DNA from: Archangium violaceum
Lineage (GTDB): Bacteria > Myxococcota > Myxococcia > Myxococcales > Myxococcaceae
Assembly: GCF_016887565.1 (NCBI RefSeq)
Contig: NZ_CP069396.1
Span: forward strand, 6,554,001-6,618,000
Direction of reading: 5' to 3'
Length of the DNA: 64,000 nucleotides
The notes beneath the pieces were generated by a model. That model was not told where the DNA came from. It saw only the letters and a list, made by a program, of their open reading frames with translations, and ran no database searches. Within the stretch, counting starts at the first letter, position 1. Each line of letters begins with the position of its first letter. Positions 8,473 through 19,587 of this stretch are shown here, piece after piece. A program made the translations under genes and the position numbers.

Positions 8473-8902
8473 GGGGGGTCTTCTCTCTTGGGGGAGGTCC
8501 GGGCTCCGCGAATAATGGGGCGCGCTTCCCTGCAGTGTTCATACCGACCCGGGGCACCGCAGCGCGCGTCCTCCTCGGGGGTCCAGGCGTGGCCGTCAAT
8601 ATTGAGTCACCCTCCGAGTGTCAAGGCACCGACTGTCCGGCGATGTGCTCCCAGGCCTGGGGGGCTTTTTGCCCCGGGGCGGGGTTGACACGAACCCCCT
8701 TTTGATTCCCTTGACAGGCAAGTGAGCAACCGGTTGCACAGTCGGGGCACGCCTGCCCTGGTTCTCGAGGCGCGGACGGGGGCCTTCCGGACGCGGGCGG
8801 AAGGCTTCCGGTACCGGCGGTGTTGGAACCGTCATTCTCTGAGGCCGTGACAGGGAAGCGGAAGTTTGCTTTCTGCGGGCCTCCACTCGACTGGGGTCAA
8901 GC
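8473..8902. promoter_or_regulatory. Divergent promoter region with perfect palindrome
   Basis: A 430-bp gap between the divergent SPT-like and RND genes. It holds two TTGACA hexamers on the plus strand (8685-8690 and 8711-8716) and, just after the second, the perfect 12-bp palindrome GCAACCGGTTGC (8726-8737), a plausible regulator site. A further hairpin GCCTTCCG/CGGAAGGC spans 8782-8805 in the leader of the rightward operon. No good -10 partner is visible at 17 bp. No gene is supported here. Confidence 0.5.
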
Positions 8903-11395
8903 TTGGCTGAGTCTCTTCGACGGCGTTGGTACGAGGCCTTCATCCGGAGCACGCTCGCTCGCCCGTGGCGCGTGGTGCTGGCCTTCACGTTGCTGGCGCT
9001 GGGGGGAGCCCTGCTGGCCGGACGTCTGGAGTTCCGCGGGTCCTTCGTGGAGCTGCTGCCCAAGGAGGCCCCCGAGGTCCAGGATCTCACCCGGGTGGCG
9101 CAGAAGGCCGGCGGAGACGGCTATCTGGTGGTGCGCGCGCAGGGCGTGAAGCCCGAGGCGCTGCGCGCCTTCTCCGACGCCCTGGCCAAGAAGCTCGAGA
9201 CGCTGCCGGAGGTGCGCTACGTCGAGCACCACTTCGACGTGGCCTTCTTCCAGGAGCGCGGGCTGCTGCTGCTGCCCACCGAGAAGCTCCAGGCGCTGCG
9301 CCAGGACGTGGAGGCGCGGCTGCGCTACGAGAAGCAGACTGCCCTCGCGGTGGACCTGCTGGACGAGCAGGACGCGCCGCCGGACTTCGACGCCATCGTC
9401 AAGAAGTACAGCCCGGAGGCGCCCATGCGCGAGTACCTCGGGAGCGCGGACGGCTCCGAGGTGTTCCTGATGGTGAAGCCGGATGGGACGGCGGGTGACA
9501 TCGCCTTCGCGCAGAAGCTGGTGGACGACGTGAAGCGCACGGCCGCCGAGGTGGCCCAGGGCTGGCCCGGAGTGGAGCTCGACTACGCGGGCGCCTTCCA
9601 GGCCCGGCTCGAGGAGGACGCGGTGATGCGCAAGGATCTCACGCGCGCCGGAGTCCTCTCGGCGGTGATGGCGGTGGCCATCATCCTGCTGGCCACGCGG
9701 CGGCTGTGGGCACTGGCGGTGGTGGGCGTGCCCGTCATCTTCGGTGTGTCGCTGACGTTCGCCGTGGCGGAGCTGGCGATCGGCCACCTGAACATCGTCA
9801 CGGGCTTCCTGGTGGCCATCCTCATCGGCCTGGGCCTGGAGTACGGCATCCACCTGGCCATGCGCTACTGGGAGGAGCGGCGCGAGCACTCCGCGGCCCA
9901 GGCGCTGACGGAGGCCGTGCGCGGCACCTTCGCGGGCGCCATCACCTCGGCGCTGACGAACGCGGCGGCCTTCTTCGTGCTGCTGTTCGCCCAGTTCGAG
10001 GCCTTCAAGCAGTTCGGCCTGCTGGCGGGCGTGGGCGTCGTCACGTCCGTGCTGGTGGCCTATGGCCTGGGCCCGGCGCTGCTGGTGCTCGCCGAGCGCC
10101 TGCGCCCCGGCGCTCGCAAGCAGGAGACCGCGCACGCGCCCGAGGCTCCCGCCAGCGCGACGCCGCGCCTGCCCGGCAAGCGCATGCCCACGGTGGCCAT
10201 CACCGCCATCCTGCTGTCGGTGCTCGGCTTCGCGGCCTACTCCCTCTACGTGTCGCCGCGCGTGGGCTTCGAGACGAACATGCGCAAGCTCAAGGGCGAG
10301 TCGCCCGCGATGCTCCTCGACGACCACATCGTCGAGCAGACGGGCACTCCGCTCAACCCGGCCATCCTCCTGGTGGAGGACCTGAAGCAGGCCCAGGTGG
10401 TGCAGCAGGTCATCGAGGAGGTGAAGACCCGCCACGGCGCGGACTCCACCTTCAAGCAGTCCGCCTCGCTCAATGATCTGCTGCCGCGGGACGTGCCGGC
10501 GCACCAGGAGCAGATCGCCGCGCTGCGCGGGATGCTGGAGAAGCTGCCCCAGGACGCGCAGGAGGATCAGCGCGTGGCCACGGTGAAGAAGATGCTGGAG
10601 GCCCAGCCCTACGGGCCGGATGAGATGCCCGTGGAGGTGCGCCGCCGCTTCGAGGCGATGGATGGCAAGGGCATGTTCCTGCTGCTGTTCCCCTCGGTGT
10701 CCAACCACGACACCCGGGAGCTGGCGGCGTGGGCCTCGCAGCTCGACGAGGTCATCGCCGGGGCCAAGGCCCGGGGTGTGGACCTCGCGGTGTTGGATAG
10801 CAACCGGATCGCCGCGCGCATCTTCTCCATGGTGCGCGGGGACGGACCCTTCATCCTCTGGGCGGCCGCGTCGGTGGTCTTCTTGACCATCCTCATCAGC
10901 CTGCGCAGCTTCAAGCGTGCCTGCCTGGTGGCCGGGCCACTGTTCCTGGGCATGCTGTGCCTGGCGGGCGGGATGTACCTGTTCGATGTCCAGCTGAACT
11001 TCATCAACGCCGTGGTGCTGCCCAACCTGCTGGCCATCGCGGTGGACAACTCGGTGCACCTCTTCCACCGGTACGAGGAGGAGGGCCCTGGCTCGCTGGG
11101 CCACGTCGTGCGCCATACGGGCCTGGCGGCGGTGGTCGCCACCCTGTCCAACGCCGCGGGCTACGGCGCTCTGTTGATCTCCCATCACGCCGGTCTGAGG
11201 TCGATCGGTCAGATTGCACTTCTGGGCGTCATGTGCACCTTCCTGGGCACCACCGTCTTCTTCCCGGCCATGCTCGCTTTGATGGAGCGCTGGAAGGGCA
11301 GGAAGCGGGAGGGGGGCATGGTTCGGAGCCTGGAGATTGGCGCGCCCAGGAATGACGAGGCCGCTACGGAACCGGGGGAGCGTAAATCGGCGTGA
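8903..11395 (+). CDS. RND/MMPL-family membrane exporter
   Basis: An 830-residue inner-membrane protein with the duplicated MMPL/RND layout: TM1 (about 21-42, VVLAFTLLALGGALLAG), a periplasmic domain (43-245), a TM bundle (about 250-410, including IVTGFLVAILIGLGLEYGIH), a second TM near 425, a second periplasmic domain (450-635), and a last bundle (645-800). The acidic or polar TM4-type residues (GLEYGIH and AIAVDNSVHLFHR) fit proton-driven transport. Relatives include HpnN and MmpL lipid exporters. The start is TTG at 8903 with GGGGT about 6 nt upstream. It overlaps the PAP2 gene by 4 bp, so translation is coupled. With the SPT-like gene opposite, a lipid cargo is likely. Confidence 0.85.
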   Translation: MAESLRRRWYEAFIRSTLARPWRVVLAFTLLALGGALLAGRLEFRGSFVELLPKEAPEVQDLTRVAQKAGGDGYLVVRAQGVKPEALRAFSDALAKKLETLPEVRYVEHHFDVAFFQERGLLLLPTEKLQALRQDVEARLRYEKQTALAVDLLDEQDAPPDFDAIVKKYSPEAPMREYLGSADGSEVFLMVKPDGTAGDIAFAQKLVDDVKRTAAEVAQGWPGVELDYAGAFQARLEEDAVMRKDLTRAGVLSAVMAVAIILLATRRLWALAVVGVPVIFGVSLTFAVAELAIGHLNIVTGFLVAILIGLGLEYGIHLAMRYWEERREHSAAQALTEAVRGTFAGAITSALTNAAAFFVLLFAQFEAFKQFGLLAGVGVVTSVLVAYGLGPALLVLAERLRPGARKQETAHAPEAPASATPRLPGKRMPTVAITAILLSVLGFAAYSLYVSPRVGFETNMRKLKGESPAMLLDDHIVEQTGTPLNPAILLVEDLKQAQVVQQVIEEVKTRHGADSTFKQSASLNDLLPRDVPAHQEQIAALRGMLEKLPQDAQEDQRVATVKKMLEAQPYGPDEMPVEVRRRFEAMDGKGMFLLLFPSVSNHDTRELAAWASQLDEVIAGAKARGVDLAVLDSNRIAARIFSMVRGDGPFILWAAASVVFLTILISLRSFKRACLVAGPLFLGMLCLAGGMYLFDVQLNFINAVVLPNLLAIAVDNSVHLFHRYEEEGPGSLGHVVRHTGLAAVVATLSNAAGYGALLISHHAGLRSIGQIALLGVMCTFLGTTVFFPAMLALMERWKGRKREGGMVRSLEIGAPRNDEAATEPGERKSA

Positions 11396-12336
11396 GCGAA
11401 TGGACTTCGTATAGCCGTACTCGAGAGGGCAGCCAGGAAGTGAGCTTCAAGGGAGTCGACCTCATCATCGTCGCCTCCTGTTCATTGGCCGCCCTGGCCC
11501 TCGTGGGACCCGCTCGCTGGGCCCCCGGCTCGACGGAGTCCGCTGTTCAATTCGCCATCTTCGCGCTCGGCCCCCTGGTGCTGCGCACCCTGGAGGCCTC
11601 CTTTCCCAGGAACCGGCTGCTGGCCTTCATGGCCTCCTTCTGGCTGCTGCCGGTGTTGAGCCTCAGCCACGGGTTGCTCAACCCCCTGGTGACGGCCGCC
11701 ACCCCGGTGCTGCGCGATGCCCAGCTCGCCATGCTGGATCAGCGGCTGCTCGGGGCCCAGGCGTCCGTGGTGCTCGGGCAGATGGTGCCGCCCTGGCTCA
11801 CCGACATCCTGATGGTCTGCTACTACGGCCACTTCGTCTGGCCGTTGGCGCTGGGCCTGGTGCTGTACTTCACCGGACGCCGCGAGGCCTTCGACGAGTA
11901 CCTCATCGCGCTGAGCCTCTTCTTCCTGGCCAACTACGTCTGCTACGCGCTGGTGCCCGCCATCGGCCCGCGCTACTTCCTCTTCCACTCCTTCTCCGGG
12001 CCCGTGAATGGGCTGTGGGCGACGTCCTTCCTGGACTCGGTGATGCGCATGCCGCCGTTCTCGCGGGACTGCTTCCCCTCGGGGCACACCGGGACGGCGT
12101 TGCTGGTGCTGGTGTACGCCTTCCGGTTCGTGCCGCGCTTCTTCCGGGTGATGGTGGTGCCGGCGATCTGCCTCATCCTGGCCACCCTGGTGGGCCGCTT
12201 CCACTACCTGACGGACCTGCTGTGCGCGGTGCCGCTGATGCTGGTGGTGGTGAGCCTCTCGATGGCCTGGAGCAGGGCCACGGCGCGGCGCGAAGTGACG
12301 CGCCCGGTGCGAATGGACGCTATCGTACGCCCCTGA
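11392..12336 (+). CDS. PAP2-superfamily enzyme, inositolphosphotransferase (Aur1-like) type
   Basis: A 314-residue polytopic membrane protein with about six TM segments. The PAP2 catalytic core is visible: CFPSGHTGTA (His232), and GRFHYLTD with Arg269, His271 and Asp275, the nucleophile His and Asp of motif C3. The upstream GPRYFLF and CFPSGHT spacing resembles the PAP2_3 group that includes yeast Aur1 inositol-phosphorylceramide synthase. It could transfer a phospho-head-group onto ceramide or dephosphorylate a lipid phosphate. The GTG start overlaps the exporter stop (GTGA). Myxobacteria are reported to make ceramide phosphoinositols, which fits, but the reaction is inferred. Confidence 0.75.
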   Translation: MSEWTSYSRTREGSQEVSFKGVDLIIVASCSLAALALVGPARWAPGSTESAVQFAIFALGPLVLRTLEASFPRNRLLAFMASFWLLPVLSLSHGLLNPLVTAATPVLRDAQLAMLDQRLLGAQASVVLGQMVPPWLTDILMVCYYGHFVWPLALGLVLYFTGRREAFDEYLIALSLFFLANYVCYALVPAIGPRYFLFHSFSGPVNGLWATSFLDSVMRMPPFSRDCFPSGHTGTALLVLVYAFRFVPRFFRVMVVPAICLILATLVGRFHYLTDLLCAVPLMLVVVSLSMAWSRATARREVTRPVRMDAIVRP

Positions 12337-12352
12337 ACAAGGGAGCGTACGC

Positions 12353-13549
12353 ATGAGCAGGCCAATCTTCGCGGGCCGGGTGGCCCATCTCGGAACCACC
12401 GTCTTCACCGAGTTCAGCGCGCTGGCGCTGAAGCACGGGGCCATGAACCTGGGGCAGGGCTTCCCGGACTTCGACGGGCCCGAGGCCGTGAAGGAGGCCG
12501 CCCGCAAGGCCATCACCGACGGGGTGAATCAGTACGCGCCCAGCAGCGGCCTGCGCGACCTGCGCGTGGCCATCGCCGAGCACGGCGCGCGCTTCCACGG
12601 GCACACGGGCATCGATCCGGACACCATGGTGACCGTCACCAGCGGTGCCACCGAGGCCATCTTCTGCGTGCTGCTGGGCCTGGTGGATCCGGGTGACGAG
12701 GTGGTGGCCTTCGAGCCCTTCTACGACTCGTACGACGCCAACATCGGCTTCCTCGGGGCGAAGTCGCGCTACGTGCCGCTGCGGCCGCCGGACGCCTCGC
12801 ACTCCACGTGGTGGTTCGATCGGGACGAGGTGCGCGCCGCCTTCGGTCCCCGGACGCGGGTGCTCATCCTCAACACGCCGCACAACCCCACCGGCAAGGT
12901 GTTCACCCGCGAGGAGCTCGAGTTCCTGGGCGGCCTGTGCGCCGAGTTCGATGTGAAGGTGCTCTCGGACGAGGTGTACGAGCACATCGTCTTCGCGCCC
13001 GCGCGACACATCCGCGCCGCCACCGTGCCGTCACTGACCGACCGGACGGTAACCGTGAGCAGCGGGGGCAAGTCGTTCAGCCTCACCGGTTGGAAGATTG
13101 GATGGATCATCGCGCCACCGGCGCTGCGTGACGCGGTGCAGCGGGCGCACCAGTTCGTGACGTTCGCCACGGCCTCGCCACTGCAGGCGGCGATGGCGGC
13201 GGCGCTGCGGCTGCCGGACACGTACTTCCAGGAGCTGGGCACCCAGTACCTCTCCAAGAGGGAGCGGCTGCTCTCGGGGCTCGCCGAGGCGGGACTGAAG
13301 GCGTACGTGCCCGAGGGCAGCTACTTCATCATGGCGGACATTCGCGGGAGGGGCTTCGCGGACGACGTGGCCTTCTGCCGACACCTGGTGACGGAGGTGG
13401 GAGTAGCGGCCATCCCTCCGAGTGTTTTCTATGGTCCCGAGCACAAGCACCTGGGGCAGGGGATGGCGCGCTTCGCCTTCTGCAAGACAGAGGCGGTGTT
13501 GGATGAAGCGGTGCGCCGGTTGAAGGAGGGGCTGGCTCGGGCCCGCTGA
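12353..13549 (+). CDS. PLP-dependent class I/II aminotransferase
   Basis: A 398-residue fold-type I aminotransferase. [13 protein letters not shown] near residue 31, [10 protein letters not shown] (PLP phosphate region), [10 protein letters not shown] (Asn near 178), [10 protein letters not shown] (Asp/Tyr) and [15 protein letters not shown] with Schiff-base Lys240 are all present. The pattern is closest to the methionine/kynurenine aminotransferase (YbdL/KAT) group acting on aromatic or sulfur amino acids with a 2-oxoacid. It starts 16 bp after the PAP2 gene and may be the last gene of that operon, though it may simply be neighbouring amino-acid metabolism. Cytosolic. Confidence 0.88.
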   Translation: MSRPIFAGRVAHLGTTVFTEFSALALKHGAMNLGQGFPDFDGPEAVKEAARKAITDGVNQYAPSSGLRDLRVAIAEHGARFHGHTGIDPDTMVTVTSGATEAIFCVLLGLVDPGDEVVAFEPFYDSYDANIGFLGAKSRYVPLRPPDASHSTWWFDRDEVRAAFGPRTRVLILNTPHNPTGKVFTREELEFLGGLCAEFDVKVLSDEVYEHIVFAPARHIRAATVPSLTDRTVTVSSGGKSFSLTGWKIGWIIAPPALRDAVQRAHQFVTFATASPLQAAMAAALRLPDTYFQELGTQYLSKRERLLSGLAEAGLKAYVPEGSYFIMADIRGRGFADDVAFCRHLVTEVGVAAIPPSVFYGPEHKHLGQGMARFAFCKTEAVLDEAVRRLKEGLARAR

Positions 13550-13616
13550 CGCCTGGAACCCGGGAGCCGGGCGGCTTGCGACCTCCACAACCCGGGTGTT
13601 ACATCCCCGCGCCAAC

Positions 13617-15515
<1,899 letters not shown>

Positions 15516-15533
15516 ACCGAGGGTCGCGGTGAC

Positions 15534-15629
15534 GACCCTCACCCCGACCCTCTCCCAGAGGGAGAGGGCCCAACGACGTTCCACCGTGTATGTCCCCTCT
15601 CCCTCTGGGAGAGGGCTAGGGTGAGGGTC
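15534..15629. repeat. Large imperfect inverted repeat (dispersed-repeat type)
   Basis: Arms 15534-15570 and 15593-15629 are near-identical inverted copies of about 37 bp. Each contains its own smaller palindrome (CCCTCTCCC / GGGAGAGGG). The motif CTCACCC...CCTCTCCC resembles repetitive intergenic elements common in high-GC genomes. The transcript would fold into a long hairpin between the mutase and methyltransferase genes. The right arm ends 8 bp before the methyltransferase start and provides its only G-rich ribosome-site candidate (GTGAGGG). Confidence 0.8.
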
Positions 15630-15637
15630 TTCCCACC

Positions 15638-16366
15638 GTGAGCTTCTTCGGCGAGCTCTACCTCCGTTCCACGCTGCCGTTCCTCTCCGAGGAAACGACT
15701 GCGAAGGAAGTGGCGTACCTCGCGAGAAGCTTCCAGGACCTCACCGTCCCAGGCCCCGTGGTGGACCTCGGCTGTGGCCACGGCCGGCACGCGTCGCGCC
15801 TCAACACCGCGGGCCCACTGGCCGGGCGAATCATCGGCCTCGAGCTGGACGCCCTTTCACTCGCGGAGCGGCTGCCAGGCTTTCCGGCGGTGCGAGCGGA
15901 TCTCCGCTCGCTTCCATTTGGCACGGGCTCACTGGCGGGAGCCTACGCCTGGTACTCGACGCTCTTCGTCTTCTCGGACGAGGAGCACGTGGAGCTCCTT
16001 CGAGAAGTCGCGCGGAGCCTGCGGCCCGGAGGGCGTCTGGTATTGCACACGGTGCCGTACGAGCGGCTCGCGTCACAACCGGAGGCTTCGTTCTCCACCT
16101 ACCTACCGGACGGTAGCCTGCTGGAGGAGGAGAGCCGTTTCGATGCGGCGCGGAGTCGGGACCAGGGCTCCAGGCGACTGACATTACCGGATGGACGTGT
16201 CCTTTCCGGGCAATATGCCATCCGTTACTATCCTCTTGCGGATCTGATCCAACTGTTGGAATTCACGGGATTTTCGATCCGTTGGGTGCATGGCGGGCTG
16301 GAGGGGGAGCAGCCATCCGCCGCATCGACGGACCTCATCGTGGGAGCTGAGCTGCGACATGGCTGA
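15638..16366 (+). CDS. Class I SAM-dependent methyltransferase
   Basis: A 242-residue Rossmann-fold methyltransferase. Motif I is [15 protein letters not shown] (about residues 41-55), the acidic residue ending the second strand is in GLELD, motif II/III region is ADLRSLPF, and [14 protein letters not shown] is the post-IV motif. The target is unknown; small molecules are typical for this layout. The GTG start at 15638 follows the inverted repeat. The 3' end overlaps the B12-binding subunit gene by 8 bp, so it sits inside the mutase operon. Confidence 0.85.
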   Translation: MSFFGELYLRSTLPFLSEETTAKEVAYLARSFQDLTVPGPVVDLGCGHGRHASRLNTAGPLAGRIIGLELDALSLAERLPGFPAVRADLRSLPFGTGSLAGAYAWYSTLFVFSDEEHVELLREVARSLRPGGRLVLHTVPYERLASQPEASFSTYLPDGSLLEEESRFDAARSRDQGSRRLTLPDGRVLSGQYAIRYYPLADLIQLLEFTGFSIRWVHGGLEGEQPSAASTDLIVGAELRHG

Positions 16367-16763
16367 GAAGAAGCTGCGAATTCTGGTGGCCAAGCCTGGC
16401 CTGGACGGGCACGACCGAGGGGCGAAGATCATCGCCCGGGCGTTGCGCGATGCGGGCATGGAGGTCATCTACACGGGGCTGCACCAGACGCCCGAGATGA
16501 TCGTCAACGCCGCCATCCAGGAGGACGTGGACGCGATCGGCATGTCCATCATGTCGGGAGCGCACATGACGCTGTTCCCGGCGGTGATCGAGCTGCTGAA
16601 GAAGAGCGACGCGCTCGACATCGCGGTGTTCGGCGGAGGAATCATCCCGGATGACGACATTCCCAAGCTCAAGGGCCTGGGCGTGACGGAGATCTTCACC
16701 CCCGGAAGCTCGACGCAGGACATCGTCCAGTGGATCCGAACCAACATCGCCGCCCGCGCTTGA
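16359..16763 (+). CDS. icmB: B12-binding small subunit of acyl-CoA mutase
   Basis: A 134-residue cobalamin-binding domain. [14 protein letters not shown] carries the D-x-H-x-x-G motif, His18 being the lower axial ligand to cobalt. GMSIMSGAH and [10 protein letters not shown] complete the Rossmann-like pocket for the dimethylbenzimidazole tail. It matches the stand-alone small subunit (IcmB/MutS type) and should pair with the 13617 protein. ATG 16359 overlaps the methyltransferase end; its own stop overlaps the TTG of the next gene (TTGA). No MeaB-type G-protein chaperone gene is nearby. Confidence 0.92.
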   Translation: MAEKKLRILVAKPGLDGHDRGAKIIARALRDAGMEVIYTGLHQTPEMIVNAAIQEDVDAIGMSIMSGAHMTLFPAVIELLKKSDALDIAVFGGGIIPDDDIPKLKGLGVTEIFTPGSSTQDIVQWIRTNIAARA

Positions 16764-17704
16764 GCGGGCTCGCAGGACTGCCGGAACGGGTGGACGTGTA
16801 CGAGGTAGGCCCTCGTGACGGCCTGCAGAACGAGCTGCGCACGCTGCCCACGCGAGACAAGGCGAGGCTGGTGGAGGCGCTGATCGCGGCGGGGGAGAAG
16901 CGCATCGAGGTGACGTCGTTCGTGTCACCCAAGTGGATCCCCCAGCTGGCGGACGCCGAGGAGCTGCTGCGCCTGGTGGGCCGGCGAGAGGGCGTGACGT
17001 TCTCCGCGCTGGTGCCCAACCTCCGGGGCCTGTCGCGCGCCAAGGAGGCGGGCCTGGAGGAGGCGGCGGTCTTCATCTCCGCGTCCGAGGCCCACTCGAA
17101 GAAGAACATCAACAAGAGCATCGCCGAGGCGGTGGCCGAGGCGAGGCAGACCACCGAGGCGGCGCTCAAGGCGGGCCTGCGGGTGCGCGGCTACCTGTCC
17201 ACGGTGTGGGGCTGCCCCTACGAGGGCGAGGTGCCCGTGTCGCGCGTGGTGGAGATCAGCCGCGCGCTGGTGGACGGTGGCATCTACCAGCTCAGCCTGG
17301 GTGACACGATCGGGGTGGGGACGCCGAGGCAGACGGAGACGATCCTCTCCGCGCTGCTGGAGCACATCCCGGTGGAGAAGCTGGCGCTGCACCTGCACGA
17401 CACGCGAGGCACGGCGCTGGCCAACGCGCTGGTGGGCCTGCAGATGGGCGTGACGACGTTCGACGCCAGCATCGGCGGACTCGGTGGCTGCCCGTACGCT
17501 CCGGGCGCGGCGGGAAACCTGGCCACGGAGGATCTCGTCTACATGCTCCACGGCATGGGCGTGCAGACGGGCATCAACCTCGACAAGCTCGTCGAGGCGG
17601 GCATGGTGGCGCAGGAGCTCATCGGCCGGAAGCTGGCGGGCAAGTTCCTCCAGGCGGCCCTGGGCGAGCGCGAGAAGAAGGCGAGCCGCCGGGCGCAGAC
17701 CTGA
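16760..17704 (+). CDS. Hydroxymethylglutaryl-CoA lyase
   Basis: A 314-residue TIM-barrel lyase of the HMGL/DRE-TIM family, splitting HMG-CoA to acetoacetate and acetyl-CoA, the last step of leucine breakdown. [13 protein letters not shown] holds the catalytic Arg-Asp; [11 protein letters not shown] and [14 protein letters not shown] hold the metal-binding His-x-His; and [11 protein letters not shown] holds the lid-loop Cys. The start is taken as TTG 16760, overlapping the previous stop; GTG 16790 is an alternative. In myxobacteria isovaleryl-CoA, part of this pathway, is the primer for iso-branched fatty acids, so pairing with a branched-acyl-CoA mutase makes metabolic sense. Propionyl/methylmalonyl genes are absent here. 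Confidence 0.92.
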   Translation: MSGLAGLPERVDVYEVGPRDGLQNELRTLPTRDKARLVEALIAAGEKRIEVTSFVSPKWIPQLADAEELLRLVGRREGVTFSALVPNLRGLSRAKEAGLEEAAVFISASEAHSKKNINKSIAEAVAEARQTTEAALKAGLRVRGYLSTVWGCPYEGEVPVSRVVEISRALVDGGIYQLSLGDTIGVGTPRQTETILSALLEHIPVEKLALHLHDTRGTALANALVGLQMGVTTFDASIGGLGGCPYAPGAAGNLATEDLVYMLHGMGVQTGINLDKLVEAGMVAQELIGRKLAGKFLQAALGEREKKASRRAQT

Positions 17705-17752
17705 GTCCGCGTCATCCGGCGGCGGGGGAGCGCGGTGCACCCGCGCCCCGTC

Positions 17753-19315
17753 TCAGTGCAGCGCCGTCGTCCTTCCCGGCATGATCGCGGCGGACGTATC
17801 CGTCCCCGCTGGCGAGCCCCCACCCGAGTGCTCCGACGGAGCGCTCTCGGGCACGGGGGGCTCGGTCGGGCTGTCCGAACCCGCCGGAGCGCTCCCGCCC
17901 GTGGGCCCCGGCTGAGCGGCCGGAGCCTGCTGGGTCTCGGCGGTGACGGGGGCCTGCTGCGTGACCACGGCCGGCTGCTGCTCCGTGGGAGCAGGCGTCT
18001 GCGTCGCGGGCGCCACCACCACGGCCGGTTGCGGCTCGACGGGAGCGGGCGCCGGAGCGGGAGTGGCGGGGGCCTGCTGCGTGGCCAGGGCCGGAGCCTG
18101 CTGCTCGAGCCCGGGCGGGAGCCGGCGCGGGGGAACGACGACGGGCGGGGGAATGGGGCAGCGGGTGCAGGGACCGCGCAGGGGCACCGCGAGCACCTGG
18201 CCCAGACGCAGGAAGGTGCCGCGCATCCGGTTGGCCTTCTTGATCCGCTCCACGCCGGAGTTGTAGCGCAGGGCGATGGCGCCGAGCGTGTCACCCGAGC
18301 GCACCCGGTGCATGACGATGTTCTGGTCCGGCTGCATCGCGAGCAGTGGGGCGACGCGGCGGCCCAGCTCCTGGGCGCGCGGGTTGAAGAAGCGCACGTG
18401 GAAGTGGTCGCGGTGGCGCCGGGCGTGCTTGATGAGGGACTTCGCCCCGGCGTTGAAGAGCGAGTCCAGCCACTCCTTGTTCTCGCCCTTGCGCAGCGCG
18501 TAGTCGTACAGGACCTTCATGACGCGCTTGTCCACGAGGATCATCTGCACGTCCGAGTTCGTGGCGAGCGACTTGATGAGCGCCCAGTTCAGCTCGAGGT
18601 CGATGTACTTCTCGCGCTCCCTCACGCGGATGGGATCCACGGTGGGGTAGTAGAAGCCCAGGTCCACGTCCCGGCCGTTCTGGTGGCTCTTGTGCGGGCG
18701 CAGGTAGCCGCCCTCGCGGGAGCTGAGCTGGTTCACCCGGAGCGGGGGCGCCTTCGGGTACTGCGCCCGGACCTCGCGGATGGCCTTGGCGAGGTAGTCC
18801 ACCGTCTCCTGGGTGCCCCAGGCCAGCTCGGGCGAGACCACGATCCACTCGGGGCTCTCGGGCACGCGGACCGAGTTCACCATGCGGCCGCTCTCGACGA
18901 ACCCCACGGAGATCGACCCGAGCGCCTTCGGCTCCTTCTTCCACAGCTCCGTGAGCTGCTCGTCCGTGAGGTCGGCGGTGTAGAGCGGACCCGTGGGCAC
19001 GGCGCCCGTGGGCGCCTCCTGGGCCTCGCCCTCGTCGGTGTCGGTGGCGTCCGCCACCTCGTCGTCACCGTCCTCGGTCTCCTCGCTCCCTTCGGAGGAG
19101 GGCTCGGACGCCGCGACGGCCGCGTCGTTGTTCTCGACGACGGCCTGCGTCACGGCCTCGGGGGGCACCGGGGTGCTCTCCGCCCCCTGAGAAGGAGCCG
19201 CGGCCGACGACGCTTCCACCTCCCGTTCCGTCGCCTTCGACGGAGAGACGGAGGGAACCACGTGCGCCGCGCAGCCAGCGCACAGCAACAGGATGATCCA
19301 GGATGTAGAACGCAC
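17753..19315 (-). CDS. MepA-like murein endopeptidase with LysM domain, probable lipoprotein
   Basis: About 520 residues. The N-terminus (RSTSWIILLLCAGC) looks like a lipoprotein signal, with Cys12 or Cys15 as candidate lipid sites. An acidic Ala/Glu/Asp linker runs to about residue 105. The penicillin-insensitive murein endopeptidase (M74) core shows PHKSHQNGRDVDLGF (His211, Asp218) and RDHFHVRF (His304, His306), the zinc-ligand pattern of MepA. A LysM peptidoglycan-binding repeat spans about 336-379 (HRVRSGDTLGAIALRYN). The last 120 residues are Pro/Gln/Ala-rich. It should cut peptide cross-links in the cell wall from the periplasmic side. The GTG at 19315 is chosen because the signal follows directly; no good ribosome site is seen, and the frame is open to 19612. 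Confidence 0.82.
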   Translation of the reverse strand: MRSTSWIILLLCAGCAAHVVPSVSPSKATEREVEASSAAAPSQGAESTPVPPEAVTQAVVENNDAAVAASEPSSEGSEETEDGDDEVADATDTDEGEAQEAPTGAVPTGPLYTADLTDEQLTELWKKEPKALGSISVGFVESGRMVNSVRVPESPEWIVVSPELAWGTQETVDYLAKAIREVRAQYPKAPPLRVNQLSSREGGYLRPHKSHQNGRDVDLGFYYPTVDPIRVREREKYIDLELNWALIKSLATNSDVQMILVDKRVMKVLYDYALRKGENKEWLDSLFNAGAKSLIKHARRHRDHFHVRFFNPRAQELGRRVAPLLAMQPDQNIVMHRVRSGDTLGAIALRYNSGVERIKKANRMRGTFLRLGQVLAVPLRGPCTRCPIPPPVVVPPRRLPPGLEQQAPALATQQAPATPAPAPAPVEPQPAVVVAPATQTPAPTEQQPAVVTQQAPVTAETQQAPAAQPGPTGGSAPAGSDSPTEPPVPESAPSEHSGGGSPAGTDTSAAIMPGRTTALH

Positions 19316-19587
19316 TCGGCACGCAGAATGGACCGAAATTGTTCCGGGCCAAAGTAAAGCGCTCGGGCTGCCTGGGACTCCTGGCAGGCATCCTGGAGGG
19401 ACTTGACGCGTGGGGCCGAGGCCGCCAGACCCGTGACGGCACCTACCTCGGACCGATTCGCGAGTGAAACCGGGCACTTCGGAGTCCAGTCGAGGTGCGG
19501 GGGGGGCTCGCCGGAGGTGGGGCGAGGGTTGACGGCCCGGGGTGGGGCGGGAGAAGTAGACGGCCCCCCAACGACCTCGGGAAGGAC
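19316..19587. promoter_or_regulatory. Divergent intergenic region
   Basis: 272 bp between the divergent endopeptidase and C45-type hydrolase genes. It contains a slightly AT-richer stretch (around 19330-19360), likely the leftward promoter, and a G-rich leader ending in GGAAGG before the ATG at 19588. No gene or clear repeat was seen. Confidence 0.35.

Noticed and set aside
8657-8676. GGGGC-TTTTT-GCCCC stem as a terminator in the divergent region
   Set aside because: The T-run is in the loop rather than after the stem, and no gene ends nearby.
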